Assembly: GCA_039566865.1 (NCBI GenBank)
Contig: CM076959.1
Span: 14,491,501-14,555,500 of the forward strand
Origin: Aurelia coerulea
Taxonomy: Eukaryota; Cnidaria; Scyphozoa; Semaeostomeae; Ulmaridae
Direction of reading: 5' to 3'
DNA: 64,000 nt
Part shown: piece by piece, positions 19,807 through 34,800 of the stretch
How the letters are laid out: each line of letters opens with the position of its first letter
Numbering within the stretch: the stretch's first letter is position 1
Made by a program: the position numbers and the translations under genes
The notes under the pieces: model-generated
Database searches by the model: none
What the model was told of the DNA's origin: nothing
Seen by the model: only the letters and a program-made list of their open reading frames with translations

Positions 19807-22800
19807 GTAAAGAAACTAATGGTTCCAAGTTAGCCACATTTTGAAATTACCAACCAACTGACCAACTCAAAATTGCAAAAAAATATCTGTACAAATCCTA
19901 TTATTTAGACTGAGGAAACAGTGTAATGACAAACAGAATACAACAAGTGGGCACTTTTAGTCTCTGATTTTGAAATTTGGGAAGGGGACAAAATGATATT
20001 GAGGTATTTTAATAGAATTGTTAATTGGTGATAACTTTAGCTGAATTTTAGCAAGTCATTTGTCCATTGAAAAACCTGCATTCACTGGCAACTATGAAAC
20101 TGTGTCAAATTCACTACTCGCAGCTAGAATAGAAGGTTCTTGCGTGCGAGAACGAAAGATGTATTGTTACTTTTGCATCCCTTGCAGCTCCCACCTTCAA
20201 ATTTGTTTCACCCACTATTACGCGTAGGCCAAATCATGCATGTTTTCCAACCTGGGCCATTGTGCCTCCCAACCCCCTTTGCGAGAGTATTGTCCTCATG
20301 TCCAGTGGGGCATTTGCCGGCTGTAATGCTGAAAATGATAATAATACAATGTTTATATTGATAAAACAGTCTGCAGAGTATGGCACCTATTCAACAAGAA
20401 ACGAGATCTCCCATGTAGACTTAGAAATATCTTTTGCTCTTTATTGTTTATTTTGAATAGCCTAATATCCAGTGTGCAAGTGCCGCACTCTGCAAACCTG
20501 TTGATAGCTAAATCCCATGTTTTGCATTTATATGCCTTGGGGTTCAATGCCCACCTAATTTTGCTTTGGTAGGAATCCAGACCAATGTGGCTCTTGCTCT
20601 TTGTTAGGTGCTAAAACAGGAAGTTATGAAATTTTCCCCAATAATTTTTGGAATTAAGACTGGTCCCTGATTGATTTTTAACTTCTTTGTTCCACAGATG
20701 GTGACCAGTTTCAGAAGCGAATAGGAAGTCTTGGGAAGCCCAGTTCTGTCAAGAGACAGACAAGAAGAAACTACAAAGTACTGACAACAGAACTTGGTGC
20801 GGAAATAAAGGGACTGAAAGAAGAGCTTTCATACTACCAGAATGCAATGTATGAGTTAGGGCAAAAGGAATCAAAGAAGGCTGCTGCTGCTCGTCAATGC
20901 CAGGAAGGATTTGGAATTGCAAAGTGCCAGGTACTCACTACCAAGCACTTATCTTGATCACAATAAGACCCAATAAATCCTGCTTTCCTTCTGACTTGAT
21001 CTGTCACAGAAATAGACAACTGAATGCATCATGAGCAAAGGACTAATCATTCATCTGTACTGTAGATTACTGTAGCTCAAACAGGGGGGATCCAGCCCAA
21101 AGTTGAAGGGGGGGCAACTTGCAAAGAGGGTGCCAAAAATACAATGGAAAGTGAGCGCGCCGAAGGCACACGAAAATTCTTGGAACCTTTTTTAAAGAGA
21201 ATTCTTTGATTTACTACTAAATAATGCCTTGATTTATGAGCTTCCTCATATTTGAATCGAAACAGTTAGAAAATTGCGCTTTATAGTTAGGATGAGGCGC
21301 GCTTTTCTCGCCAAAAGAGGGGCGCCAAGCTGAGTTTTCATCGTGAAGGGGGGGCAGTTGCCCCCACTTGCCCCCCTAAACAGGGGTGGCGCCAGAAATC
21401 TTCCGAAAGGGGGGCTGGAACTTCCGACAGGGGGGCTAAAATGGCTAGAAAATGCGGTTTTTGTACGTTATTTTGCCAAATTTCCTCCGACAATAACCCA
21501 AAATTTCCTCCGACGGGGGGCTAGATGCTTCCGACGGGGGGCTGTAGCCCCCCCTAGCCCTCCCCCTGGTGCCACCCCTGCCCCTAAATCCGCCACTGTA
21601 GCTCAAGAATGTGCAAACATTATCTCAAGCCTTTTCTGAAACATTTAGATTAGAAGACCTTACTGAATTTGTTATTACTGTTCTGTAATAACATTTTGTC
21701 AGTACAATGAAAAATCCATATTATATAGTTTTAAAACTGTCATAGCTAGTGACCTTCTTTAGGTCTACAGGGAGATTGTTCCATACAAGTGCTGCTCTGT
21801 ACTTAAAAGAGCTTCTTCCAATGTTGGATTTCGGTCTAGGTAATATGAACTGGATACAGTCTCTCATGTTTCGTGTATAATCTTTGTTTTTAAACAGGCT
21901 TTGGATCTCTTCAATCACATTGTCATTATACGCTTGGTGTGAAATGCAAGCGAGTCTCCTTTTGTACATGTATGAGAGGTCTTTCCATTTTACGGTTTTT
22001 AAGACGTCCTCATTCTTTATTGTCTTTGGAACTTTGTTTATCATCCTTGCAGCTCTGATATGGCATGATTCTAATTCGTTCATTTTACAAGAGCTGTTAT
22101 TACCCCAAACAGAAATTCCATAAATAACTGCAGGCAAGATGGCTTTGAAATATATAGTAGAGAGCACTTCTTTGGGTAGATATCTCATCATCTTTAATTT
22201 CTTTATTTTACAACTCATGTCTGTCTTTAATAGACCTTGCTCATAGTAACATGACAAGAAGTGTTAAGACTTTGTCAAGAATTTGTCACATTCTGATATA
22301 AGTGGTACAAAATTTGTGGACAGAATTCTAGAACTAAAAATTTCATCAAGGATTTTTGCAAGAATTCTTTCAGTACTAATACTTAGGCAGGCAAGCATTA
22401 CTGATTTGCAGAAGGCCTGCACTGTATTCAATGGTACTCAAATTTAGTGACAGTGCTTTTGGTCTCAAGGCCATTCTGCTGGCCATTTTTAAAACGCTGT
22501 CATTTTTAAGGTGCTGCATGTTGCTATCGTATGTGCTGGATTCAAAGATAGTCGGAGAGTGGTGACCCTCATCAAGTCAATTCTCTTTTACCGAAGACAG
22601 CCACTACACTTTCATTTCATCTCTGATCATGCTGCAAGGCTTGTCTTGACAACGCTGTTTAAGACATGGAAATTGCAACAAAGTATGTATACTGTGTTTA
22701 TTGTGGCCCGTAGCGAAGGGGGTTGAAAACAATGATAGTTTCCTACAATTTGTCAAAGGTACTGAGTAACTCTCCAAAGGCACCAGGTTCCTTCACAACT

Positions 22801-25800
22801 TCAGAACCCAGCATCTGTTTGTAAATACTGTATTGTATCAACCTTGAAGCTAGTGTTGGGGTAACGAATCTTACCAGTAAACTTCTTTAAGTTAGTTTCC
22901 TTACAGACCAATGTCAAGCTTCATTTTATCTCGATACTGGGCTTTGTATGGTAAAATTTCCCATGACATAAGATAAGTAACTGCTCAGAATTTGGAAGAG
23001 CTGTACAGTAGGTCTAAAGGTAGTAATGACAACTGGAAATCGTTTCTTAAAAAAGCCTTAAAAGGACAGAAAATATCTGCCAAAGTATCTATTTAATCTT
23101 AAAATGGTACAAAAGGTTGTTCAATGACTACAGTATGTACTTACCATTTGAATTTCACCAAGTTAATGTAGCCAGCACAGTATTGATGCCCTTTGACATT
23201 TAGCCTTTTTTATTTGCAGTTCTTGTCAGTTTCTATGATGTTGAGAAGTTAAGGGTTAGTAATTCACAACGTATTCTAATGTCTTTAGCATTTACATTAA
23301 TCTACACTATACTGGAACAATTTGGATTGGCAGATTCAACTTCCTTCCACCCTGAAGACTCATGATTAACTTAAACGGACAAATTTTTTTGCGTGTTAAA
23401 AAAAGGAGGTTGAATGAATTCATCTTTTGGAGAGCAGGCTTTATCGCGAGAGAAATGTATTGTTGCGTGAAACTCTTAGGTTCTTAAGTGCTGGTTTTTA
23501 TTATACCGGGTGCGCCACAATAAATCGTACACTGGACCGATTTTGAAAATTTACGACTTAATCGTTAGCAGAAAGCCTGAATTAGATACTGGGATTTTTT
23601 GCAAATTTCTTCATTTTCAGTTTTTAGAGCTAGAAGCGAGTTTCCTAAATATTTAATATTCGAAAACACTGAAAACGATAAAAAAACATCGATCAAGTTT
23701 TCTAAAGAATCGACATGAATGGATAAAGAGAGAACTTGTTCGTGATGATTTGCGATTTAAAAATCGAGCAATTGTAATCTGCTGTACGAGAGTTCGTACT
23801 AAACCCCCCAGTCCCCCTGAAGATGTTTTCTCCTTGTTCATTCATGCTGAATCTTTAAAATTTTATCGATGTTTTTTTATCGTTTTCAATGTTTTCGAAA
23901 ACGAACATTTTAAGAATCTCGCTTCTGGCTCTAAAAACTGAAAAGGAAAAATTTGCAAAAAGTCTTTAGAGTCTAATTCAGGCTTTCTACCAAAGATTAA
24001 ATCATAAATCTTCAAAATCGGTCCATTGTACGATTTATTGTGGCCTGCCAAACGTGCATAGTTTATTTTGGCGCACCCGGTATCCTAAAACCAGAAGCAG
24101 TTCTTCTTCATCCTGCACCCTTCCTATAACTTACAAGTCTTCAAGAGCTCTATCAATCGTTGCAACCTCTACTGATCTTCTCTTCTTCCAGTGAATAGGG
24201 TACTTACTTGAACGATAGGTGGCCACACTTGTCCTAGTGACAATACACAATCTTTCCTCTGTTCACTAGCGTTTGGGTCGTCTGTTATCTAATATTGTTT
24301 TACTTTTATGATAGCCAAGCATTGAATGGATACCTAATCGACACTATTCAGGGATTTATGGATTAATGAAATTAGTCTTGACTGAAACATTGCCAGAATC
24401 GTTGGATCAGGTATGTAACTATGTACTGTCACTGAATCTTGAAAACGCAAATTTTCTGCGTAGAGAACTTAAAACACATTGCATTTTACTTTTTGTTAAC
24501 GGGGCCTTTGCAACCAGCATGCCTTGCACGTGCTATCTCTTGTTGTCGGCCGTTTTAGTCGACTATTATTAAAATGAGGACAACAAAGAGAACACAAAAG
24601 GCCCCTTTAAAGGGGCTCAGTCGTCAAACAGTAAGCAAATCCGTAAACTCGCACGTGTCGGGGATTATCCATTGTTCATCCATTGTTCTCTGCAGTTTGT
24701 TTGGTGGCTTCACCAAAGCCACAAAAAAGTGACCGTTAAAAATCCACTTATATCCGAGCAATCGTAGAAGATATGAATGTTTGGTTTGTTCCTTAGTGAA
24801 GTACAAGGATTAATGCCCAAACAGCAACTTTCATTTTGAAAAAAATGCGAAAATCCTGTGTGATATCACCTTTCAAAAAACTGCAAAAATCATCGTTTTG
24901 TTTACATTTTGACGACGGAGCCCCTTTAAGTTATGGCATTGTCATCCAACACATTTTATCGACGAAGAACGTATTTTGTGGATGTAAACATTTATAGGAA
25001 CGTGTCTCTAATGCAATGAAGTATAATAATGTCATGGTTCAACTTAGGTGTTATGCTAAGGTATGGGCATTGATTTTTCTAAGAGACTCCTTTAGTTCAG
25101 TTCTCATTGATTTTAAATTCCTCTACCGGGTGCGCCAAAATAAACTATGCACGTTTGACAGGTCGCAATAAATTCTACACTGGACCGATTTTGAAGATTC
25201 ATGACTTGATCTTTAGCAAAAAGCCTCCATTAGATTCTAAAATTTTTGCAAATTTTTCTGCTTTGAGGTTTTAGAGCTAGACGCGAGTTTCTTAAAAATG
25301 TCGTTTTCAAAAAACACTGAAAAAACGTCGATCAAATTTACCAAAGAATCGACATGAATGGACAAAGAGAAAACTTGTTCGTGGGATTTAGAAATCGATT
25401 AATCAATCCATACAATTAATCGATACAATTAATCAATTTCTAAATCCCTAATCACTACGAGCAAGTTTTCTCTTTGTCCATTCATGTCGATTCTTTAGAA
25501 AATTTGATCGACGTTTTTTGATCGTTTTCAGTGTTTTTTTAAAGGAAACTTTTAAGAAACTCGCGTCCAGCTCTAAAAACTGAAAGCAGAAAACTTTGCA
25601 AAAAAAATCTAGAATCTAATTCAGGTTGTTTGCTACAGATTAAGTCATGTCTCTTCAAAATTGGTCCAGTGTACGATTTATTGTGGCCTGCCAAACATGC
25701 ATAGTTTATTTTGGCGCACCCGGTACATACAAATACATACATTAACTACTTACAGCAATTTGAATAACATAATGCAAATTAAAATACAAAGATACGGGCA

Positions 25801-28800
25801 ATAGACGAGATGCAGTATAGAACGTATGTAAAAATATACATGACTAGATTTTTGTATGAAGGGAATTCTTTAGGAGGAAATCTCTCAATAGCTAAGCTAA
25901 TCAAGGAGAGAGCACTCCTAAATAGATTTTGCTTATGAAAGGTTTCTGGAGGAGAGTTTCTTTGAATTAATGTTTATTATAAGCGGGCTTCTTAAATTGA
26001 TAAAATGTGTTGCTGATCCTAGGTAAAATGTTCATATGAAATAATTTTTATCGCGTATGCTTTATTGTGGAATTATTGTCTACATGTAGGTAATTGTATT
26101 GGACACTGATGTCTTCTTTCTTGCTGATATCGCAGAACTCTGGAGTCAGTTTCATAATTTCACTGTGAAGCAGGTAAATGTAGTGTAAATGTCCTTTTTA
26201 TAGAGTAGCTACTCCTCCTTTTACCAACCTGTTTAGGTCATTTTTAAGGCCTGTTTATATGAGGAAAAGACCTCACCTGCCAGGCCCGGGGCTGACAGGC
26301 GAGATTCCACATTCCCATAAAATCCTTTATGTTTTCATTTCGCGTTTATCTGACAAACGCAACACCACCGGTATAATGAGATCCCACCTCACCAGAGGTG
26401 GAATCTCACCTGGGCGAGGTGAAATTTTTCCATGTTAACGAAGTTTAGCGACCTTTGTCGACGGGGTTACCGTGTATAAATGATATGAAATGAATGAAAA
26501 ACACTACCGGTATGGTGAGGTGTATTGGCTTTCTTCGTTGATTCCTATTGGTTAATTAGTTCTGATTTCACGGAAGAGAGACTTTACTCCACTTCGCCTC
26601 TCATGCGAGGTAAAAATCTCATATAAACAGTGGCTGAAATTTACCTCGCCTGTCACTCCCTGGTCTGGCAGTTGAAGTGTTTTCCCTCATATAAACAGGC
26701 CCTTAGAGCTACAGCTATAATCTTTCCAATCAACTACCAGAAACTCAGTGTATGGGTTTATGGATCACTAAATATCGTATGATCAGCGACTGCCTTGAGA
26801 TATTTTTCACGCATGGCATCTGCCCCCTCATCCTACAATATCCTATGAAATCGAGGTTTTGCATGCCTCCATACTTTTCCCCAGATCTTTAAGAGATGAG
26901 GTATGAAGTGAATAGGGATGGAAATATTGGGAACTTGTTGACCCAGAAATACGCAAAATGTACATAATTATACCTATATTGTAGCATATACATACTTGTA
27001 GCACAATTTCAAAGAATCAGATCTTGTTTACACTATACCGACACGATTTGGATCCGTAGCAAAAGAGTAACGGATCAACTGCCTTTTTACACTGTTCCTG
27101 CTAATCCGAGCATAGGTTCCAAATCTTTATCTCGGCGTAAAAAGGTGGGTGTAAAATTCAGTGACCTATTTCTTCTGATTGAATGGCTTGAAAGAAACTT
27201 TAGATACTTATCTATAATTCTACCGTTGAACTTTTCAGAATTTTGAATATTTTTGGAAATTTCAACTCATTTGAGGATGTGACGTCATCAAATTTCTAAA
27301 TCATAAACCAGATGAGCGACAGACTTTTGCTTGATACCATATTGTAGGCATTTATAAACTATGGTTTTTTTCGAAATTATTTCATGTTATGTCAAACAGT
27401 TTAGAAATTACGATGGTTTTAAGTTTTTTTAACATTTTTCTTGAATTCTGAAAAAAGAGGAAAAACACTCTAATTCTGAAAATATTGAAGATTTCAGAAA
27501 ATTCCAACAGTAAAATTATAGAGAATTAGCTAAAGTTTCTTTGAAGTCATTCAGTTCAAAGAAATAGGTCACTCAATTTACACCAGCCTTTTTAAAGATT
27601 TGGATCCTACAGTTAAGCCCGAAATTATTCATACCTATGCCAAATTCTGAGTATTTTGCATCGTTCTATTGGAGGACAAATTTTCCTGTGGCTGAAGTTT
27701 CGTAAGAATGTGATAAAAGGCTGAAACAAGTGCTACAAGAGACATTTCAAGGAATGAAATATCTTGTGAATTGGTTAGCAAATATAACGATTGAAAATAC
27801 TCCAAATTTGGCATAGGTATGAATAATTTCGGGCTTAACTGTATGCTAGTCTGGAATAGTGTAAATGCTCTTGGAGCGTAACAGCTTTGTAACGGATTAA
27901 AACTGTACAGGTACAGTGTCAACATGGTCTGAAATTCCTTATTTTTAGCAGGCCTCTCTTTATTGTCTGTGGTTTAATTTAAAGCACACTTTTTTCAGTA
28001 ATTTATTTTGAGTGGGCTGGAAGTATTCCTAGCTGCTTAAAGCTAATTTAGGCCCACTATGTATGCCGCATCCAGGCATGGGACCCCTAGTTTAACGTCC
28101 CTTTCGAAGGATGGCGAGCTGAATCGCAAGGTCAGGCCTCCGAGAGGTCACTCATCCGGAGTTTTACCTCACTCGACAGAGCTTAACTTCAATCACCTGA
28201 CGGAAACTGTATAAGCCGCTCGGCAATTAACCGTTCGGCGACCCACTGCCTTTTCGTGGACACAATTCATTCCAAAAATTGCAGCTTACGCATTTTTTAA
28301 TAGCTGAAAATAGGAGATCTTCACTGTTGTTAATTACAACCACGCAGTTTTGCACAGCCAGATCTTCATCAATGTTCCTGTAATAATCGGTTTTTCCTTC
28401 ATTGTAGGCAATCGGACTTGTTGAGAATCAAAGCAGATGGTATCTAGGAAATTTGTTCAGAAATTTGAAGCCATGGCCAGCCCTCGTATGTATCACCTCT
28501 ACCTGAATTTTTAGCTTACGCAAGCATAAACGTTGTGTCAGACTATCGACATTACCATGTGTTTCATTTCCTTGACCTACAATCTTACTGATATCCCTAG
28601 AGAGCCTATTATTGTGACAAAACTAGTTAAAGGGATTGTAAGCATGTATAAGTTTTTGATAAAGATAGCCGTGCAAAGACAATAGGCATTGACACGTGCC
28701 AAACCATGTTTGGGTATCTGAACTATGTCAACAGCTTGAGCGGCTTTTATATGGTTAGGCTTAGATTTACGACTTTTCGTCCCTTGTTTCCCTACGTTCT

Positions 28801-31800
28801 TTGATTTGCTGACATCACATGGTCAATAGGGACTCATATCATTACACTTATAAAGTGTGCACCCAGTTTCAAAATGGCCTAAACTATCGGGATTTCTCTT
28901 ACGCTCAGCAAAATCGCTTCAAAGTCTGGTTTAAAGAGCTTAAACATCGAAAAGCAAGTTTTAGTGCAAAGAATGATGTTTTCCTGATTTACTAGTCGCA
29001 AAATACATACCTTTTAAGCAGAAATCTTCCACTGTGGAAACAAAATAGATCCCTCGCAGCTACGAGAACTCGAGGCCGTATCAACTGTTTTTTGTATGCA
29101 ACAGCAACAATTGTCTAAATAGCGCACCTTTATTGGTTGAAAACTAAATTCTAGCAATTTAATTGGGGAATGCGGAACCACTCTACACGGGCATGAAGGG
29201 GGCACAAGAGTAATGATATGAGTCCCTATTGACCAAGTGATATCAGCAAATCGAAGAACGCAGGGAAACAAGGGACGAAAAGTCATAAGTCTAGGTTAGG
29301 CTCCCGTTAAGACAAGACTACAATCTTGACCAAACCACTTGGGACCCATCACAAAATTGCTGTAATTCAGCTTTTTATTACGTGACCCCTGCTCCCCTAT
29401 TTCATCAATGTTGCCTAAGTCAAACACCATTCGACCTTGGCAACATTAAATAAAGGGAAGGAAGGATCGAGAGGTCCTAAACGTACGTTTTTGTCTCGAC
29501 ATTTTAAGAAGCATCACGACAACACCGAAATTTGCCAAATGTCCCAGCTATTTGTGGCTAAGATTGTAGAAATTTGCAGTATTTACCGTCAGGTTTAATC
29601 TGTAGATATCTAAAAGTAAATGCTACACGGCACTCTCATTTCCACCCCCCCCCCCTTATCTCGATAATGATGTTCCAGATGAGCAAATTTTCATTTTTTA
29701 CTAACTCATTGAGTTGTTAAAGACGTGCTTTCCTTTGCTTCGTTTGCTACATGGTGAAATGGCACACAAATTGATGGTGACTCAAGAAACGTTTCTACAA
29801 ATACTAAAGAGCTTGTAAATTTCTAAGAATGGGTTATTAAAACCAAACCAATGCAGAAAGCGTCCTTAATTGTTCCAAACGTGGTCTTCAGTTTGGCTGC
29901 TAGATTCTTCCGATATTCTTTTATACATGTCTGTCTTTCTACCAAAGGCTTCTAAAATTCATGTTTGTGGAGATTTAGGCCTGGGTTACACGATACCGGA
30001 TTGCTTTTCGCATCGGATTGGTTTCAACCCATCTGCGTCAAAATCGCACCGTTTTCATTGCAGTTACACGACACCGGATTGCCATGAACACATTTTTGAT
30101 TACAATTACACGACACCGAGTCACCCTGCACTGCGAAGTCTAAATATATTGTCTTTGACAACTGCGAAGCCCAAATGGAGTGGGGTCACATCGGATTGGT
30201 GCAGTTACACGAGCAAACGGAGTGGGGTCACACCGGATTGGTGCAGTTACACGAGATGGAATGCGGAGCGGAGTGCACCGGATTCATTTTCACCTCCCCT
30301 CCAGAGCGGAGTGGTTTCACTCCGCGAAAACGGAGTGGAGTGACACCGGATTGCCTCAGTGTCGTGTAACTGCACCCCCCTATCCGATGCGAAAAGTAAT
30401 CCGGTGTGTGATGAATCCGGTATCGTGTAACTGGGGCCTTATAATTTTTATGCAGGGTCGAGGATTCAATACGGGAGTAATCTTGTTAGATCTGAGGAAA
30501 ATGCGCCGCTTAAAGTGGTCTCATCAATGGAGACTGACTGCAGAGAAAGAGCTTATGAACTTGCACCATACACACCTCGCAGATCAGGTAAAGAATTTCT
30601 GGCAATCTTTGCGATTTTAAAATATCTGGTTTCTTGAAAGAGCTTTCCAAACATTGATCATTTCAAAGAATCTTGCACTTAAAGTAATTGCTGAATGTCG
30701 CCTATTGTGTTACAGCAGTTATTATTTGAGATTTTTTCGACGGAAAGACGTTTTGGAAGAGATTGCAAATAAAATGTTTCCAATGACAAAATGTGACTTC
30801 CACCCAAATCGTAAATTATGGTATAATAATAATTTCTTTCTTTAAGGTTGGCTCTTTTCTGGCTAAGATGCTAATTATGCCAACCGAAACCTTATGAATA
30901 GATTAAATCTATATTACAAAGAGAGTATAAAATTAAAAAACTACAACTATAAAAACCCTAAATTATCAACATACAATTTACATAGTCTACAGCTGCAACC
31001 AAAATCGTATATTCTATAGGCTTGGATTTTTGGTTATGTACTTAAATCTATTTTCTACTCTTATGCAGCAACTCTCCTGTCATCCTCCATCCTCCATCCT
31101 CTTTCCAGCTTTTCCTTGGAAAACTTAGTTTGCCTGACGCAGGCAGATATCGTTCCTAGTTTTTCGTGGTTTTATCACAGTCTATCTCCAGTCTTGCTAA
31201 CTCTTACTTTTCCTTTCTCCCTTCTATGTTAGATTTTTTATGATATCTCCAGGCCAGTAGCTTTACATTTTGTTATGCTTTCACGAACAATTCTTAATGG
31301 GGCTGGGTAACATGACCGTAAACAAGCAGAATCTCTATAACCTATCTCGTGTCCCAAAAAAGTATTCATATTCGGTTAGACCCCGCGATGTGAATTAAGC
31401 TTTAACCGATCGCTAATCATTCTCAAAACATTCCTTGGTAGTTAACTTGAACATAGGTACCTCGTTTGTTGGTATTGGTGCTTTGGCAGCAGACATATTA
31501 ATCTCGAAAAGCTTAATTTTGCATCCACCTGCAAACCAGAGCTTTGCCTTGAGGCCCAGCGAATAAATCAACGATTGCCTTGATACAATTTGACTAATGC
31601 TAGGTCTTTTCATATTCTGTTTGCCAGAAATCAGCCCCCAGTCACCCATTTAGCAGTTTCTTGATTTTTCTTTGATTTCAGCTTTTAATTCCGATATGCT
31701 TCAAGAATTTGCTTTGGCCGTAAAAATGTGTACAAATAAGCGTGTAAAAATAATGAAAAATGAAAAAAAAAGGAAAAATGCCAAAAGGCCAAAGCTCTGG

Positions 31801-34800
31801 TTTGCAGGTGGGTACAAATTTGAGCTTTCAAGATTAATAATTCTGTTCGCAAAGCACCAATACCAACGAAAGTGGTATCTATGTTCAAGTTAACTATCGA
31901 GGAACATTTTGAGAGTGATTATCCATTGATTAAAGCTAAATTCATTTCGCCGGTTTCAACCAAATCTGTATGCTTTTTTCTTGGACACCCGGTATATTTT
32001 CTCAGGCATGTGTCTATTACTTTCTGCTCACATTATGGTGGCAGGGATGGCGTCAGCGGGGGGCTAGGGGGCAGGAGCCCCCCAAAATTTAATTGAGCCC
32101 CCCCATTGGCACTTAGATTTTCGACAATTTCTACGCACTGTCGGCATTTTCATAACCTGCACCTCCAGATTTCTTTGCTGCGTTGTCATCTCAGTGAACA
32201 TGAATTGAACTCGTTCATAAAAAATTTCTCACTATCGGCACTCTGACATTATTTGCCCCCCTAGCATTTCTTCCCTGGCGCCATTTCTGTATGGTGGATG
32301 GATGAATTCACAATAAAATTCCTTTTTGAAATCCACCAAAATCTCTGCAATCTTGCAACATTGGATTAGTTCGTTTGTTTCTCTGTTGAATTGAAAAATC
32401 CATCTTCAAAATAGAATGTTCATTTTGGGAAAAACTTGTCAAAATCTGTATGCTAAAGCCTACCAAACACTGCGCAATCATCGTGTTGAGAGAATTTCTT
32501 TACTTTACGTGAACCCAGCTGCTTTAACTGATTGAGCCAAGCTGGTATAGGACATCAGCCATAACTACTTTCTTTTTGTGTGCAGGATGTGTTCAATGCA
32601 GTGATCAAAGATAACCCTTACTTGGTTTACAGGCTTCCATGCATTTGGAATATTCAATTAAGTGACAACACTCAGAGCGAGGTATGTTAGCTTTTAGCAC
32701 TGCTCATTTCAATTTTATATTTCTTTGTGGATACATTTCTAAATATTCGTATGATATAGATATTATTTGAATGTTCTAATATAACGACACTTTTATCGAC
32801 CAACATACAATTATCCAGCAGCATACAGATGCAAAATTAATGCCTTTGTCCTTTTTCAAAATTTCTTTGAGTGCATTAACAGCTACAGTTTTGTAACCAA
32901 CCATCCGCTGACAACAGATGTATCAGTAACTATAAGCTTCGTTAAGAAAGCGGCATACCTATATAAATATGTTTTTAAACAGGACACATTGTAAATCAGT
33001 TAATTTGTATTCACTAAATATATTTAACCCTGTTAAAGTGAATCAAAATGAAATGAAAAACATCAAAATCAAACTATAAGCTTCGTTAAGAAAGGGGCGT
33101 GTTGTTGAATCGAATTCTCAATCCTTATCTTCGTTATTCGTTGTAGGAATGTTATGGAGATGTATCGACTCTCAAGGTAAAAACACTTTTCTATTATCAC
33201 ATGGTCGCTGTTCTGTTTTGCTCAGTTTTCATAAACTGTTTCTGGAGTTATATACAAGATTTTATTTTTAAATGTTTTATTCCTGGACAAGGAGGTTAGA
33301 ATTGTGGATTTTGTCGCCAAGTGGCTTTACATTGGATTTTAATGCCCTGCAATTTGCTGTAACCAGGAGATTATCAAATTCAACGAAGAAATATCAACCA
33401 GAGAAGTCTCAAAGACTCTGCGCTAACCAGCAGCATCTACACAGTAAAGCTATACAACATTGCAGTTTGTCCTATCCCGTCTTGCAATTCTAGAACGTCC
33501 ACTTGTTTACAAAGATATTTGGAGTTTTGTAACGGCATCACCTTGCGAGCAAATTTTAGAATCCCAATACGATATATTGAATTTTTTCAACGCCGAGATT
33601 CCTGTCAGCTAGAAGCACGAGAACAGGTTTTTTCTTTCTGATAAACAAATAAATCACTGCATCAAGTTTCTAACTGAATAAAATTGTCAACATAGACAAA
33701 GCCGTAGAGTCCAAAAATCGATACTTCACTTTCTCCAATTTTCAAAGAGACCTTTTTGCAACCTGCATACCTTGCACGTGCCATCAAGTTTTGTCGGAAA
33801 AATTATTTTGTTTAATAGGTTTTGCAAAGAATGCGCGCAAAGGATGCTGGTTAGCGCAGAGTCTTTCAACGCTATAAAGATGCGTGAGAAATATCCTGGG
33901 ACTAAACAAGCGTCAGAGATCAAACGAATGTTTTAAAAGTTAGTTGACGGAGATAAATAGCTAACTCAAGTGCTGCATATGCGGGTCTAAAATTAGCCTA
34001 TTGTATTTGATGATTTCGACACGTGCGTGCATATGTTTTCACTATGGGAGCAATTATGTGCGTCGGCATTTCTTTGTCCTATCAAAGTCCATTGCGCACA
34101 TGTCAGCCGAGATTTATGATTACCCTAAGTCACTCTTTAAATAGCCTTTGGGATAATGGGTCTACGCGTAGGCTACTCTTTAAACTTTTAATAGCTCTTA
34201 TTCGCAGATGTTCTGGCCTAACATCTAATGCGAGGCGGAACTTAGACATTCTAAGCCATCTGTCAGGTCTGTTTCGCTGTAGTTATTTTGTCCTTTATTG
34301 CATTGCTTTCATAAAGTATTTTTCATACCCTAGTTAATTCACTGGAATTCACCAAAGAAGTCATCGGTGCAACACAAGCATGTAGAGTATTTCCGAAATA
34401 TGTACCTGACTTTTTTACAATATGATGGAAATTTGCTAAGGTTAGTTTCTGCATTTTTGTTATACATGGCGCTTCAGAAAGAATGCAACCCAACTGTAAT
34501 TGAAAATCTTTAAAGATTGATACGGTTTTTGTAGATGACATGCATACGGTCTGAAAGTGCAGTCCTCCTTCTTTCTAATGATATGCAGTTTGGATACATT
34601 GATGCAATTATTTATCATGTAATTGATATTAGTGCATATGGCCAATTTTAAATGCAGCATGCTGTAAGAGGAAAATCGACATCTCTTTTGCCGTAAAAAG
34701 TCACAAACCATGCCAAAAGATATGTAATATTTGCTTAAGCACTTACTTCCGCGAACGCGGTCAGCCAAATCTGCTCCGAAAATGAGCCAAAAGTGGTCTG

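Noticed and set aside
29870..30343. A 157-codon open frame as a gene
   Set aside because: It lies almost wholly within a MITE with internal repeats.
33369..33435. LARGE exon carrying an NS-KK motif
   Set aside because: The frame [10 protein letters not shown] loosely recalls NSPKK, but the true exon, with HWNSP and correct splice sites, is at 34334-34440.
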